A stretch of DNA of 59,165 bases, taken from IMG/VR virus record IMGVR_UViG_3300028418_000005, positions 1 to 59,165 of that record; one strand, given 5' to 3'. This DNA is from a virus. Shown piece after piece: positions 52,475 to 59,165 of this stretch (the stretch's first letter is position 1; each line of letters opens with the position of its first letter). Position numbers and translations under genes: made by a program. The notes under the pieces are model-generated. The model had not been told where the DNA came from. It worked only from the letters and a program-made list of their open reading frames with translations, and made no database searches.

Positions 52475-52744
52475 TTATCCCTTACCTTTCGTATTTAATT
52501 TGTAATAATATCTATACATTTCAAATAGCTTAGGTAGTATTTCATGTTTTTTATATTCGCCTGGGCTAATCATTTCCTTGTTATTAGCTACAATCCTTAT
52601 TTTCCATTGTTGATTTTTAAAACCTTCAACAGCTGCTAGCATGCCTATTTTTATTCCGTGGTTTATACACCAGCTATATGCAGCATCATCTTCTTTAGTT
52701 CTCTTATATGGATCAGGTTGTATACACTTATCAACTAGTCCCAA
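52475..52744 (-). CDS. Small hypothetical protein, 89 aa
   Basis: An 89-residue basic protein containing CIQPDPYKRTKEDDAAYSWC and an aromatic C-terminal helix (LFEMYRYYYKLNTKG). It lies between the primase-helicase (overlap of ten bases) and the TS-like gene (seven-base gap). Similar short genes occur in replication blocks of marine phages as far as I recall, with no known role. Confidence 0.55.
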   Translation of the reverse strand: MGLVDKCIQPDPYKRTKEDDAAYSWCINHGIKIGMLAAVEGFKNQQWKIRIVANNKEMISPGEYKKHEILPKLFEMYRYYYKLNTKGKG

Positions 52745-54447
52745 GGCATTTTCTCATCTAAGTCAGGCATTTCATGCGGAACAAAGCAACCAGACTTTGG
52801 TTCCCAAGTAAAATGGGCTTCAGCTCCGTTCTCACCTAAGTTTTGAAACTTGCATTTCAATACCTTAACTTTTGTGGTTTTGTTTTCGTAGTTTCTATGA
52901 ACTAACAAGCCGTGGTAACTAGCATCATACCATTCACCACCACCTTTTATATTATACATCGTTGGCTCTTCAATCTTACCATCTTGTGTCTTATACATTT
53001 TAGTAGGATGTGCAACTATAAATACTAACACATCATACTTCTTAGCAAACGTTTCGATCTTAGTTAGATATTCCATTGTGTAACGATTAATGTCCTCTGT
53101 CTTACAATCAATGTCTCTAACCTTATTAAATGGATCTATAACTAGACATTTAATACCTTTACGTTTAACTAGCTCAGCTCCTTTACGCAGTACAGATTCT
53201 AAAGTATAACGTTCCATATCAATAAAGAAAAAGTTATCATTAACATGATTAGCTACTTGATTCCATTTGTCTCCACCAATATGGCCTTTATTAGGCATGT
53301 CACCCCATACTTTACGCATAAGCTTATGTGCATGTAAGAACGTAGGAGCATTTTCAGGAGATGCAAACGCAGTCTTCCATTTATATTCTCTATTGTAGCC
53401 TACAACCATTTGATCTACAAAATCTGATTTACCTGAACTAGGTATACCTGTTACAGTTATAAACTGTTTAGTGTACGTAGAAAAGATGTTGTCAAAATTA
53501 GGTAAACCAACTTGAAAACCACGTTTAAAACCATTACGAACAAAGTCTGTAACTTCATCTTCAATATCTTTAAACGTTGTAACGTTTTCTAATGGAACAG
53601 GTCTTGCATCTAAGACCCTAGACTTGAGCTCTGATGCATTATATTTAATTAGATATTCATTTGCATCTTTGCAATCATCAAATGATGCTAGATAACAAAC
53701 CTCAGCACCAAGACGTCTTACAAGCTCTGATTGTAATGCTAAACCTGGTGGATCATTATCTACTGCAATGATTATCTTTTCTTTGTCTGTAAAGTAATCA
53801 ATACAATTATCTAAGTAATCTAAGTTATTGCTATTTAATGTAGCACCATTTGGAACTGATATAGCATTTGTTACACCTGCTTCATGTAAAGCTAACACAT
53901 CCATTTCGCCTTCAACTATAATACATGTATCATGTCCTACAGTATTATCTATATTGTAAAATACTTTTTCAGCTCCTTTATATAGCTTAAAGTTCTTACG
54001 TCCATCTCTATATTTAACATTTGTAAGTATTCCACCTACAAAATAATTAAATTGAATAGTATTCTCGGGTTTACCGGTCTGTGGCATAAACTCTTTTCCA
54101 ACACTTACTTCAACATCTTTTAATGTTTGTTCAGATATACCTCTTGTTTTAAACCACTCTACAATCTTATTGTCTAAGTTTCCAACAGTAGTTTTTTCAG
54201 GTACTACATAATCACGTTCAGCTTTGCCTTTACGTTTAAATGTATGTAGTTGAAAAGTTTTATCACAGTTATGGCAAGTACCGATACCACGACCCCAGTC
54301 ATAAGAAGAGCATTTAGCTTTCTTGTTCTCAGGTTTCCTAGAAGATGAACACAGGGGACAAATCCCCTGCGTTTTACCTACTTCTAAGCCGTGCTGATTA
54401 AAAGTTTCAATTAAGAAACCATTTATTTCTTTATCTTCGACTTGCAT
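52735..54447 (-). CDS. Primase-helicase, T7 gp4 type, 570 aa
   Basis: One protein primes and unwinds at the replication fork. A zinc ribbon at residues 30-61 (CPLC...CHNC; Cys30, Cys33, Cys58, Cys61) is followed by a Toprim domain with IIVEGEMDV (Glu179) and AVDNDPPG (Asp230, Asp232). The DnaB-type helicase has TGIPSSGKSD (Lys340, Ser341) and CLVIDPFNK (Asp438), with later motifs IVAHPTKM and GGGEWYDASYHGLLV. T7 gp4 is 566 residues. It overlaps the 89-residue gene downstream and is 13 bases after the SSB gene. The polymerase it would work with lies outside the window. Confidence 0.92.
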   Translation of the reverse strand: MQVEDKEINGFLIETFNQHGLEVGKTQGICPLCSSSRKPENKKAKCSSYDWGRGIGTCHNCDKTFQLHTFKRKGKAERDYVVPEKTTVGNLDNKIVEWFKTRGISEQTLKDVEVSVGKEFMPQTGKPENTIQFNYFVGGILTNVKYRDGRKNFKLYKGAEKVFYNIDNTVGHDTCIIVEGEMDVLALHEAGVTNAISVPNGATLNSNNLDYLDNCIDYFTDKEKIIIAVDNDPPGLALQSELVRRLGAEVCYLASFDDCKDANEYLIKYNASELKSRVLDARPVPLENVTTFKDIEDEVTDFVRNGFKRGFQVGLPNFDNIFSTYTKQFITVTGIPSSGKSDFVDQMVVGYNREYKWKTAFASPENAPTFLHAHKLMRKVWGDMPNKGHIGGDKWNQVANHVNDNFFFIDMERYTLESVLRKGAELVKRKGIKCLVIDPFNKVRDIDCKTEDINRYTMEYLTKIETFAKKYDVLVFIVAHPTKMYKTQDGKIEEPTMYNIKGGGEWYDASYHGLLVHRNYENKTTKVKVLKCKFQNLGENGAEAHFTWEPKSGCFVPHEMPDLDEKMPWD

Positions 54448-54460
54448 TTATTTTATTTAA

Positions 54461-54787
54461 TTAAAATGGTAGATCTGGATCAGCAGCTACTGCTTGTGGT
54501 TTATTGTTCTGTGGCTGTTGCTGTTGACCTCCGCCTTCGTAAGGTATTTTTTCAGGAAATGTTCCGTTAGTCCATAAGACTTTTACATTGCCTAAATATG
54601 TCTTAGCTACCTTAGCTTCTCTTTCTTCTTTCGATTGCTCTACACATACAGGGCCTTGATTTCCAAACTGATCTGGTTCATCATTTACTGTAATCGTAAT
54701 AGGTAGGTATTTACCTTTCTTGCCTTCGATTATTTTTGATTTATCAATTGCATTTAAATTGATACTTGCTTTTATTATTCCTGCCAT
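54461..54787 (-). CDS. Single-stranded DNA-binding protein, 108 aa
   Basis: Residues 1-80 fit a small OB-type domain: AGIIKASINLNAIDKSKI, a KGKYLPITITVN strand, and the TYLGNVKVLW strand. A Gln/Asn-rich linker and the acidic tip DPDLPF follow. That tip matches the protein-binding end of bacterial SSB (DDDIPF), which recruits replication and repair enzymes. The neighbours, primase-helicase and exonuclease, support the call. The OB fold itself is inferred. Confidence 0.65.
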   Translation of the reverse strand: MAGIIKASINLNAIDKSKIIEGKKGKYLPITITVNDEPDQFGNQGPVCVEQSKEEREAKVAKTYLGNVKVLWTNGTFPEKIPYEGGGQQQQPQNNKPQAVAADPDLPF

Positions 54788-54788
54788 A

Positions 54789-55523
54789 TTATAGGGTTTT
54801 ATTTATAAAATAATTGTTAGGATCGAAATCCTTGTTATTAAAGAACAGATCGTATATTTCAGATGCTTTTTCAACCTTTTCAAAACCTGTTTTGTAAAAG
54901 TTATCTGAGCAATCATATATACCAATTTGTCCTGTGTTCTTATCTATAGCCATAAATAACATATCATAGCCAAATAAGTTCTTATATACATAAGCTTGTG
55001 AATCGTAATTATATTTTTTAGCCGACCAATGGAACTTTTCCAAGTCTGCAGTAGTCTTTAAATCAATAACTAATTTTTCACTGTGGTTAACAATATCAGC
55101 TTTACCTTTCCACCAATTACCTGCTAATTCACAGACACCGGGAACTTCAAACTCATTACCTTCAGCATGTATAAAATCACGACAAACCTTATTGTTCATC
55201 ATTTTTTCTACTAACGCTTCAACTTTGTCAACCTCATGTTGTAATAAACAAACTTCTCCGTTTGTTATTTCTTTGTAAGCTTTAGTATTACGCGAGGTAG
55301 CTTCCACAATCTTAAAATTCTTGATTTTGTCTGGTTCAAGAATAGCAGTATGGAAGTAACCTCCTATAAGAAAGTGAGGAGCTGATTCAGATGGCTTTTT
55401 AAAATCAAGTGGACTTGTCATCAGTGTTCTTATATCTGAGTTAGATATAAACTGCCTTCCAAACTCACCGTAATAATCATCATCGTTCTTCAGCCTCTCT
55501 AGTATTTCTTTTTTATTTTTCAT
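54789..55523 (-). CDS. RecE-like PD-(D/E)xK exonuclease, 244 aa
   Basis: The motifs follow RecE/lambda-exonuclease-like nucleases: IGGYFHTAILEP near residue 50, WWKGKADIV (metal-binding Asp), LVIDLKTTAD (Asp...Lys), and SAKKYNYDSQAYVYK (Gln/Tyr motif). The enzyme would resect double-stranded DNA 5' ends, giving 3' tails for annealing. It overlaps the Erf gene by four bases, forming an exonuclease-annealase pair. Length is typical for the family. The alternative is a Cas4-like nuclease, but the Cas4 Cys cluster is absent. Confidence 0.8.
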   Translation of the reverse strand: MKNKKEILERLKNDDDYYGEFGRQFISNSDIRTLMTSPLDFKKPSESAPHFLIGGYFHTAILEPDKIKNFKIVEATSRNTKAYKEITNGEVCLLQHEVDKVEALVEKMMNNKVCRDFIHAEGNEFEVPGVCELAGNWWKGKADIVNHSEKLVIDLKTTADLEKFHWSAKKYNYDSQAYVYKNLFGYDMLFMAIDKNTGQIGIYDCSDNFYKTGFEKVEKASEIYDLFFNNKDFDPNNYFINKTL

Positions 55524-56065
55524 AATGTAGCTAATTCTTTCTCTTGATCTTTTGTTAATTTATATTTAGATTTAATAGCATCTAACTTACCACCACTTTT
55601 AACATACTCTTTAGCTTTAATTAGCTGAGCTGTTGATATAGCTTTTTGTGTGATAGTTTCTTTATTATGTGTATTCGTAGCATCTGAATCTTGAGTGTCA
55701 TCTATCAAGAACAAATTGCCAAGTGCATATTTTTTACCGTATGAACTTGCAGAACCGTATCTTTGAGGCATTTGCATTCCTTTTTGATCAGTATCAACTC
55801 CTACAATAGCTGTAGCTTTTATAGTGTCCTTACCGTCTGATATAGTTGCTACTGTTTTAATAACAGGTAAATCACAACTACCAGGTTTCATTGTAAGTAA
55901 CTCTTCATCTATAGTTATTGTAACTTTTAACTCTTTCAAAAAAGGTTTTGTTGCTTCTAGGATGTCTTCGGCAGATCGGAAATAATACTTACCGAATGAG
56001 TTAAATCTACTTTTCTTTGATTTAAACTCAGATTGAATTTTAGATAATTTTTCGTTAATTGTCAT
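55520..56065 (-). CDS. erf: Erf-type single-strand annealing recombinase, 181 aa
   Basis: The ERF signature is visible: Q-x-PQRYGSASSYGKKYALGN (about residues 100-117) followed by LFLIDDTQDSDA. The upstream core has YYFRSAEDILEATKPFLKEL and beta strands LKVTITID and KTVATIS. The protein anneals complementary single strands for recombination and genome end processing. A Lys-rich helix ends it. It is paired with the RecE-like exonuclease, the functional equivalent of lambda Red. Confidence 0.85.
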   Translation of the reverse strand: MTINEKLSKIQSEFKSKKSRFNSFGKYYFRSAEDILEATKPFLKELKVTITIDEELLTMKPGSCDLPVIKTVATISDGKDTIKATAIVGVDTDQKGMQMPQRYGSASSYGKKYALGNLFLIDDTQDSDATNTHNKETITQKAISTAQLIKAKEYVKSGGKLDAIKSKYKLTKDQEKELATL

Positions 56066-56108
56066 ATTTATATAATTACATATTTATTTATTGTTTTACA
56101 TGAGTAAC

Positions 56109-56867
56109 TTACAGGAAGTCAACCACTTGCGAGTGATCTACATTCTCTATAAGTTTGTCTACAGCTTGCTTTTTTAACTCTGAAACCCGCACATAAGAGG
56201 ATATACCTTTTATATCTAGTTTTTCTGCTATTTGTTTAGCTGACCACTTAGGACCATCAAGTCCATAACTTTTACTAAGAGTAAAAACTTCGTTCCACTC
56301 TAGGTGTTTTGTTAATAAACTCATAATATAGGTGTTTAACATTTCTTCGTTATAAGGATCTGACTGATCAGGTATTTGATAAATCATATCTTCGTCGTCA
56401 TATGGTTTTTTGTCTATACTTAAAAACATAGAATTAAAAAACATAGCAACCATTTTTTTATCTTTACCTCCATCTTTGCGTATTTCATTTAGCTTGTGTT
56501 CTGGTATCCTCATTTGAGCTCTGTTTTTGTCTATTTCTCTTCTTATACCTCCACGTATGCGTTTAGCAAAAAAAGATTTTAATGATTTCAACTTGTCTTC
56601 TGATTCTAATAACTTATCTCTATCAAGCTTACCTACAGCTTTACAAAGTTGCATGCTACCTTCTTGTAATAAATCCATGATAGACATAACACCTGAAGCT
56701 TCTTGAGCTGTTGAAAATTTTCTAGCTACATTTTCCACTAAAGGTAAAAATATTAATTTAAGCTCTTCATCAGTGTAATCTACATAGTCTCTTACAGGTA
56801 TTATAGCTAAAGCTCTTTTAATATCTTCTTTATACCTTATATAGTTTTTTACATTATATTTTTTCAT
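56109..56867 (-). CDS. Sigma-70-family sigma factor, 252 aa
   Basis: Region 2 is visible: FLPLVENVARKF, then a MSIMDLLQEGSMQLCKAVGK helix. Next comes FFAKRIRGGIRREIDKNRAQ with MRIPEHKLNEIRK, closely following the bacterial region 2.4-3.0 pattern (RTIRIP). Region 4 has SAKQIAEKLDIKGISSYVRV as the recognition helix. The protein would replace host sigma on RNA polymerase and read phage promoters. It overlaps the next upstream gene by four bases, and a 43-base AT-rich gap separates it from erf. The dyad/TATAAT motifs at 6676 and 13914 are candidate targets. Confidence 0.8.
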   Translation of the reverse strand: MKKYNVKNYIRYKEDIKRALAIIPVRDYVDYTDEELKLIFLPLVENVARKFSTAQEASGVMSIMDLLQEGSMQLCKAVGKLDRDKLLESEDKLKSLKSFFAKRIRGGIRREIDKNRAQMRIPEHKLNEIRKDGGKDKKMVAMFFNSMFLSIDKKPYDDEDMIYQIPDQSDPYNEEMLNTYIMSLLTKHLEWNEVFTLSKSYGLDGPKWSAKQIAEKLDIKGISSYVRVSELKKQAVDKLIENVDHSQVVDFL

Positions 56868-57475
56868 AAGCTTTTATTTAATAAATCTTTTTCATTTTTT
56901 AATTCTGAACTCATATTTCTATGTATTGTTCTACTTGAACAGTTTAATAAACCGGCTATGCGGCCTATAGTTATTTTTTTACCCGTGTCGTTTAATTCTA
57001 ACATACATTGATAAATTTTTTCTTCATCCATACTTTTTCTACCTATTAATTGGCCTACAATACTTAGTTTTTGTTTTTTATCTAGTCCTGTACCATCTTT
57101 AAAAACCACTTTACGTAATTTATTTTTAGGTGGTTGTTCTAGATCTTGCATATAAACATCTTTTACAACTTTATGTAATAGTTTTTTAGGTACTTTAAAA
57201 GTAACAAAACCATTTTTTTTATAACAAATAACCTCAGACAGTTGTTTGAATCTTTTTAAATCCATATCAGGATTCAAATACCAAAGAGTTAATAAATGCC
57301 ATTTTAAAGATCTTAAAGTGTTTATTTTAGCATCACTATTAAATAGACTATAATACCCGTGAGTACCATCAGCATAATACCAACCCCACTCATATTCTTG
57401 AGTAGGTAAGTCTTCTGAATACTTCCTATACACGATACGGTTATCATTTAAATATTTCATAGCTCTATATGACAT
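56864..57475 (-). CDS. Putative HTH DNA-binding protein, 203 aa
   Basis: The C-terminal 60 residues include a helix-turn-helix pattern (KKITIGRIAGLLNCSSRTIH), typical of DNA-binding regulators. The N-terminal 130 residues are aromatic and basic (YEWGWYYADGTHGYYSLFNS), without a known domain. It shares a translational overlap with the sigma factor, suggesting a joint role in the switch of gene expression. It may also be a replication initiator. The function is unsettled. Confidence 0.6.
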   Translation of the reverse strand: MSYRAMKYLNDNRIVYRKYSEDLPTQEYEWGWYYADGTHGYYSLFNSDAKINTLRSLKWHLLTLWYLNPDMDLKRFKQLSEVICYKKNGFVTFKVPKKLLHKVVKDVYMQDLEQPPKNKLRKVVFKDGTGLDKKQKLSIVGQLIGRKSMDEEKIYQCMLELNDTGKKITIGRIAGLLNCSSRTIHRNMSSELKNEKDLLNKSL

Positions 57476-57488
57476 TAGCCTGTTACTA

Positions 57489-57623
57489 TTAATCTTTATA
57501 TCTTATGTCACACAATGTTTCGTAAAACATTTGCTCATTTGCATCTAAGTTGTATTTTTCTATAATATCCTCTAATGTAGCATGATCATAATACTGCATA
57601 TAAGTTCTTTTACTTCCTCCCAT
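57489..57623 (-). CDS. Small acidic protein, 44 aa
   Basis: ATG at 57623 opens 44 codons, acidic and Tyr-rich (YMQYYDHATLEDIIEKYNLD). The start overlaps the end of the upstream gene by 14 bases, and the stop is 13 bases before the HTH gene start. Size and packing suggest a real small gene. No function is recognised. Confidence 0.45.
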   Translation of the reverse strand: MGGSKRTYMQYYDHATLEDIIEKYNLDANEQMFYETLCDIRYKD

Positions 57624-57795
57624 TTTTCATTAATTGTATTTTGTTTTTATATTTTAATAATTGTTTTCTTTTTTCTAAATTAACAAGACCAGTGTCCATT
57701 GCTTCTTGAAATATTTCGTTTTGTAATTCTGCCATACGTTGTGAAACATATCTTTTATGAGACAAACACCGGCGCTTTTTTATAAACTCTTTCAT
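57610..57795 (-). CDS. Small basic helical protein, 61 aa
   Basis: A Lys/Arg-rich helical protein (KRRCLSHKRYVSQRMAELQN) with one Cys. It overlaps the end of the 159-residue gene upstream by 41 bases and the 44-residue gene downstream by 14. A DNA-binding or anti-host role is possible by charge only. Confidence 0.5.
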   Translation of the reverse strand: MKEFIKKRRCLSHKRYVSQRMAELQNEIFQEAMDTGLVNLEKRKQLLKYKNKIQLMKNGRK

Positions 57796-58234
57796 TTTTA
57801 TTTGCTATATTATGTTTTTCTCCTATATAATAATTCCAATAAGCTTTTACGCTACATTCGTCTTTATATTCATCAGGCATACACTGAGGTGGTTGTTCAA
57901 ATACACCATCAGGCATACCTACAGGGTATCTGTATAATGGTAAGAAACATTTACTTATTGATAAATGTATTTTACCATACCTAGCTGTATATTCATCACC
58001 CAACGCTATCATATGATTAAATAACCATCTGTAATGATTTTTATTTTGTCTAGTCCATATTGTAGACGGGTGATTGTAATGAGCTTTTTTATATGGTACA
58101 TCTGTGTTTTCATCATAATGATGATGTGCCGTACAAAGCATTTGAGCTGATTCTAAGATCATTTTTACAACATGTTTGTTATATTGTACCTCAGCAGCTT
58201 TATAAGGGTCTTTATGTAAATAAAATATATTCAT
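57755..58234 (-). CDS. Conserved phage protein with NIFYLHKDP motif, 159 aa
   Basis: The start is set at ATG 58234. A frame beginning at 58285 would run through the terminator at 58245-58267 and add a leader unlike the family. The protein begins MNIFYLHKDPYKAAEVQYNK, continues HVVKMILESAQMLCTAHHHY, then has HYNHPSTIWTRQNKNHYRWL and a P-x-CMPDEYK end. I recall this arrangement of many His, Asp and Glu from a widespread phage family of unknown function, sometimes labelled a DNA glycosylase without clear support. The invariant-looking DKH-type and HxxNHP motifs suggest an enzyme, possibly metal-dependent. Confidence 0.65.
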   Translation of the reverse strand: MNIFYLHKDPYKAAEVQYNKHVVKMILESAQMLCTAHHHYDENTDVPYKKAHYNHPSTIWTRQNKNHYRWLFNHMIALGDEYTARYGKIHLSISKCFLPLYRYPVGMPDGVFEQPPQCMPDEYKDECSVKAYWNYYIGEKHNIANKNERVYKKAPVFVS

Positions 58235-58244
58235 ACCTACAAAA

Positions 58245-58267
58245 GCCCGCACCTTGTGAGTGCGAGC
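58245..58267 (-). terminator. Rho-independent terminator, leftward
   Basis: On the minus strand GCTCGCAC (58267-58260) pairs with GTGCGGGC (58252-58245), one G-T pair included, around a seven-base loop, followed by TTTT. It lies six bases after the stop of the 39-residue gene and just ahead of the 159-residue gene. Confidence 0.7.
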
Positions 58268-58272
58268 TAGTA

Positions 58273-58392
58273 TTATTTTTCCCAACTATATTTAGTTTTA
58301 TCTCTTATTTTATTTAGCTTATCAATTAGTTTGTAAGCCACGTCTTCGCTGATCTCATCAGCATAGAACATATCGTATATTAATCTTCTCAT
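58273..58392 (-). CDS. Small charged protein, 39 aa
   Basis: ATG at 58392 opens 39 codons (LIYDMFYADEISEDVAYKLI, then a basic helix). The start overlaps the zinc-ribbon gene upstream by four bases (ATGA), and a terminator follows the stop. No function is recognised. Confidence 0.5.
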   Translation of the reverse strand: MRRLIYDMFYADEISEDVAYKLIDKLNKIRDKTKYSWEK

Positions 58393-58532
58393 AAATCTTC
58401 TTCTAAACAATCACCGCATATATCGCAGAAATCGTAGTCTTCTTGGTTCATAATTTTACTACACATCTCACACGTAGGCTTGCCCCACGATTCAGTAGAG
58501 GCAAGACCTGAATAGTTGCAGTTATTATTCAT
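58389..58532 (-). CDS. Zinc-ribbon micro-protein, 47 aa
   Basis: A 47-residue acidic protein with Cys at 5, 21, 24, 36, 39 and 42. The pairs CEMC (21-24) and CDICGDC (36-42) form a treble-clef or zinc-ribbon pattern. The frame is tightly overlapped on both sides (eight bases and four bases). It probably binds zinc and a protein or nucleic-acid partner. Confidence 0.55.
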   Translation of the reverse strand: MNNNCNYSGLASTESWGKPTCEMCSKIMNQEDYDFCDICGDCLEEDL

Positions 58533-58623
58533 AATATTGTGCATTTTCTTCCCAGCAATCACTACAGCAAGAGTCGTGACCGCTAGTTGTTAATGATTTG
58601 TTACACATATCGCATTTATTCAT
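58525..58623 (-). CDS. Zinc-ribbon micro-protein, 32 aa
   Basis: A 32-residue peptide with Cys at 4, 7, 19, 20 and 23 (CDMC ... CCSDC), a compact four-Cys zinc knuckle. It overlaps the ligase stop by eight bases and the next zinc-ribbon gene by eight. It could be a mini adapter, or the two together might form one treble clef. Real status rests on overlap and Cys spacing. Confidence 0.5.
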   Translation of the reverse strand: MNKCDMCNKSLTTSGHDSCCSDCWEENAQYYE

Positions 58624-59165
58624 AATTTCTTATCGCTTTATAGTGTGGGTGTCTGTAACTACCTGCTTTAGTTCGTTCGAAGTATGTAAATGTAGCATAC
58701 TGACCGATGTAGTCGTGTATATTTTCTAGCATATTAGCTAAGTCTTTGTAATTGTAGCCTTTACCTGGAGGACAGCCAAACTCATTACCTTCATAATCTT
58801 GCATAATAAATTTACCAAGTGTACCTTCACGTTTACCTTTACCTATTTCATAGCCAATAATTGTAGCTTCTGCATCGTGAAAGTCTTTAAACTTCATAAG
58901 ATCCCATGATCTTGTACCTTTGTACTTGCCTTCAAACGATCTGTATATAGAGCCTTCGTAACCTAGTTTAAGGTTTTTAGCATGTATTTTTTGTGCGTCG
59001 TCAAAATCTAGAGCTACTTGAGTATCACTTATACATAAACAACTGCTAGTTCTAAACATAGCTGAATTTTTAAGTGAGTTTACAAAATTCATACGCCAAG
59101 TGTAAGTAGCATGAGGAAAGCTAGCTACATCATATATATGATATTGTACTAGTTCTGCAGCTTCT
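58616..59165 (-). CDS. ATP-dependent DNA ligase, C-terminal part, cut by right edge
   Basis: The open frame continues upstream of the internal Met at 59092 to the window edge, so the 5' end lies outside. The visible 182 codons include the motif III-like YHIYDVASFPHATYTW, motif IV LGYEGSIYR, and motif V DLMKFKDFHDAEA with the Lys pair. An OB-fold end with GTLGKFIMQD and TYFERTKAGSYRHPHY follows. It seals nicks in replicated or recombined phage DNA, as in T7 and similar phages. The adenylation Lys motif is outside the window. Confidence 0.88.
   Translation of the reverse strand, partial: EAAELVQYHIYDVASFPHATYTWRMNFVNSLKNSAMFRTSSCLCISDTQVALDFDDAQKIHAKNLKLGYEGSIYRSFEGKYKGTRSWDLMKFKDFHDAEATIIGYEIGKGKREGTLGKFIMQDYEGNEFGCPPGKGYNYKDLANMLENIHDYIGQYATFTYFERTKAGSYRHPHYKAIRNYE

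Noticed and set aside
58235-58285. Upstream start for the 159-residue protein
   Set aside because: The extra 17 codons run through the terminator stem at 58245-58267, and the protein from 58234 begins with the family-like NIFYLHKDP.
1-59165. CRISPR array, insertion sequence, integrase or attachment site
   Set aside because: No regular spaced repeats, transposase or integrase motifs were found. The window reads as a lytic phage segment.

Overview
The window is one side of the genome of a tailed, probably short-tailed (podovirus-like) phage. It is AT-rich, almost fully coding and contains no tRNA, integrase or bacterial housekeeping genes. Most start codons follow A/T-rich stretches such as AAATAAA rather than a GGAGG ribosome-binding site, which is the habit of Bacteroidota. 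The class II ribonucleotide reductase, chaperonins and collagen-like fibre are common in marine phages. I infer a lytic phage of a marine flavobacterium. Its head and tail module (terminase, 802-residue portal, capsid, P22 gp4-like adaptor, very large stabilisation protein, giant ejection protein) resembles the crAss-like structural module. This placement is inference, because no search was possible.

Layout. (1) 1-2040, leftward: tiny early-type genes, including a 20-residue hydrophobic peptide and a small lipoprotein. (2) 2041-2434: a non-coding divergent region with a striking GGCC/G-run block and a long dyad. (3) 2435-13898, rightward: small proteins, a cysteine-rich repeat protein, groEL-groES, a lysis cassette, lysine-rich mini-proteins and a collagen-like fibre. 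(4) 13956-23645: packaging and head (terS, terL, portal, scaffold, capsid and companions). (5) 23714-47496: connector and tail proteins, a GNAT protein, and the ejection module ending in a 3287-residue multidomain protein. (6) A convergent terminator at 47548-47580. (7) 47585-59165, leftward: ribonucleotide reductase, nuclease, MazG-type enzymes, a thymidylate-synthase-fold enzyme, primase-helicase, SSB, RecE-like exonuclease, Erf annealing protein, sigma factor, zinc-ribbon micro-proteins and an ATP-dependent DNA ligase cut by the right edge. No DNA polymerase is present, so the genome continues beyond the window.

How the parts fit. The leftward right-hand block supplies nucleotides, replication and recombination, plus a phage sigma factor that could redirect host polymerase to phage promoters. 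Near-identical AT-rich motifs ahead of rightward transcription units (6676, 13914), and a partial copy ahead of the leftward gene at 2040, are candidate sites. The rightward blocks build and package the particle and lyse the cell. The most unusual points are: a thymidylate-synthase homologue whose pyrimidine-selecting Asn is replaced by Asp, as in dCMP hydroxymethylase; a GIY-YIG-like/MazG fusion; a giant ejection protein with metallopeptidase, HAD phosphatase and SAP-like motifs; a 161-base same-strand overlap that gives one protein a cysteine-rich tail; and the GGCC-rich intergenic block.
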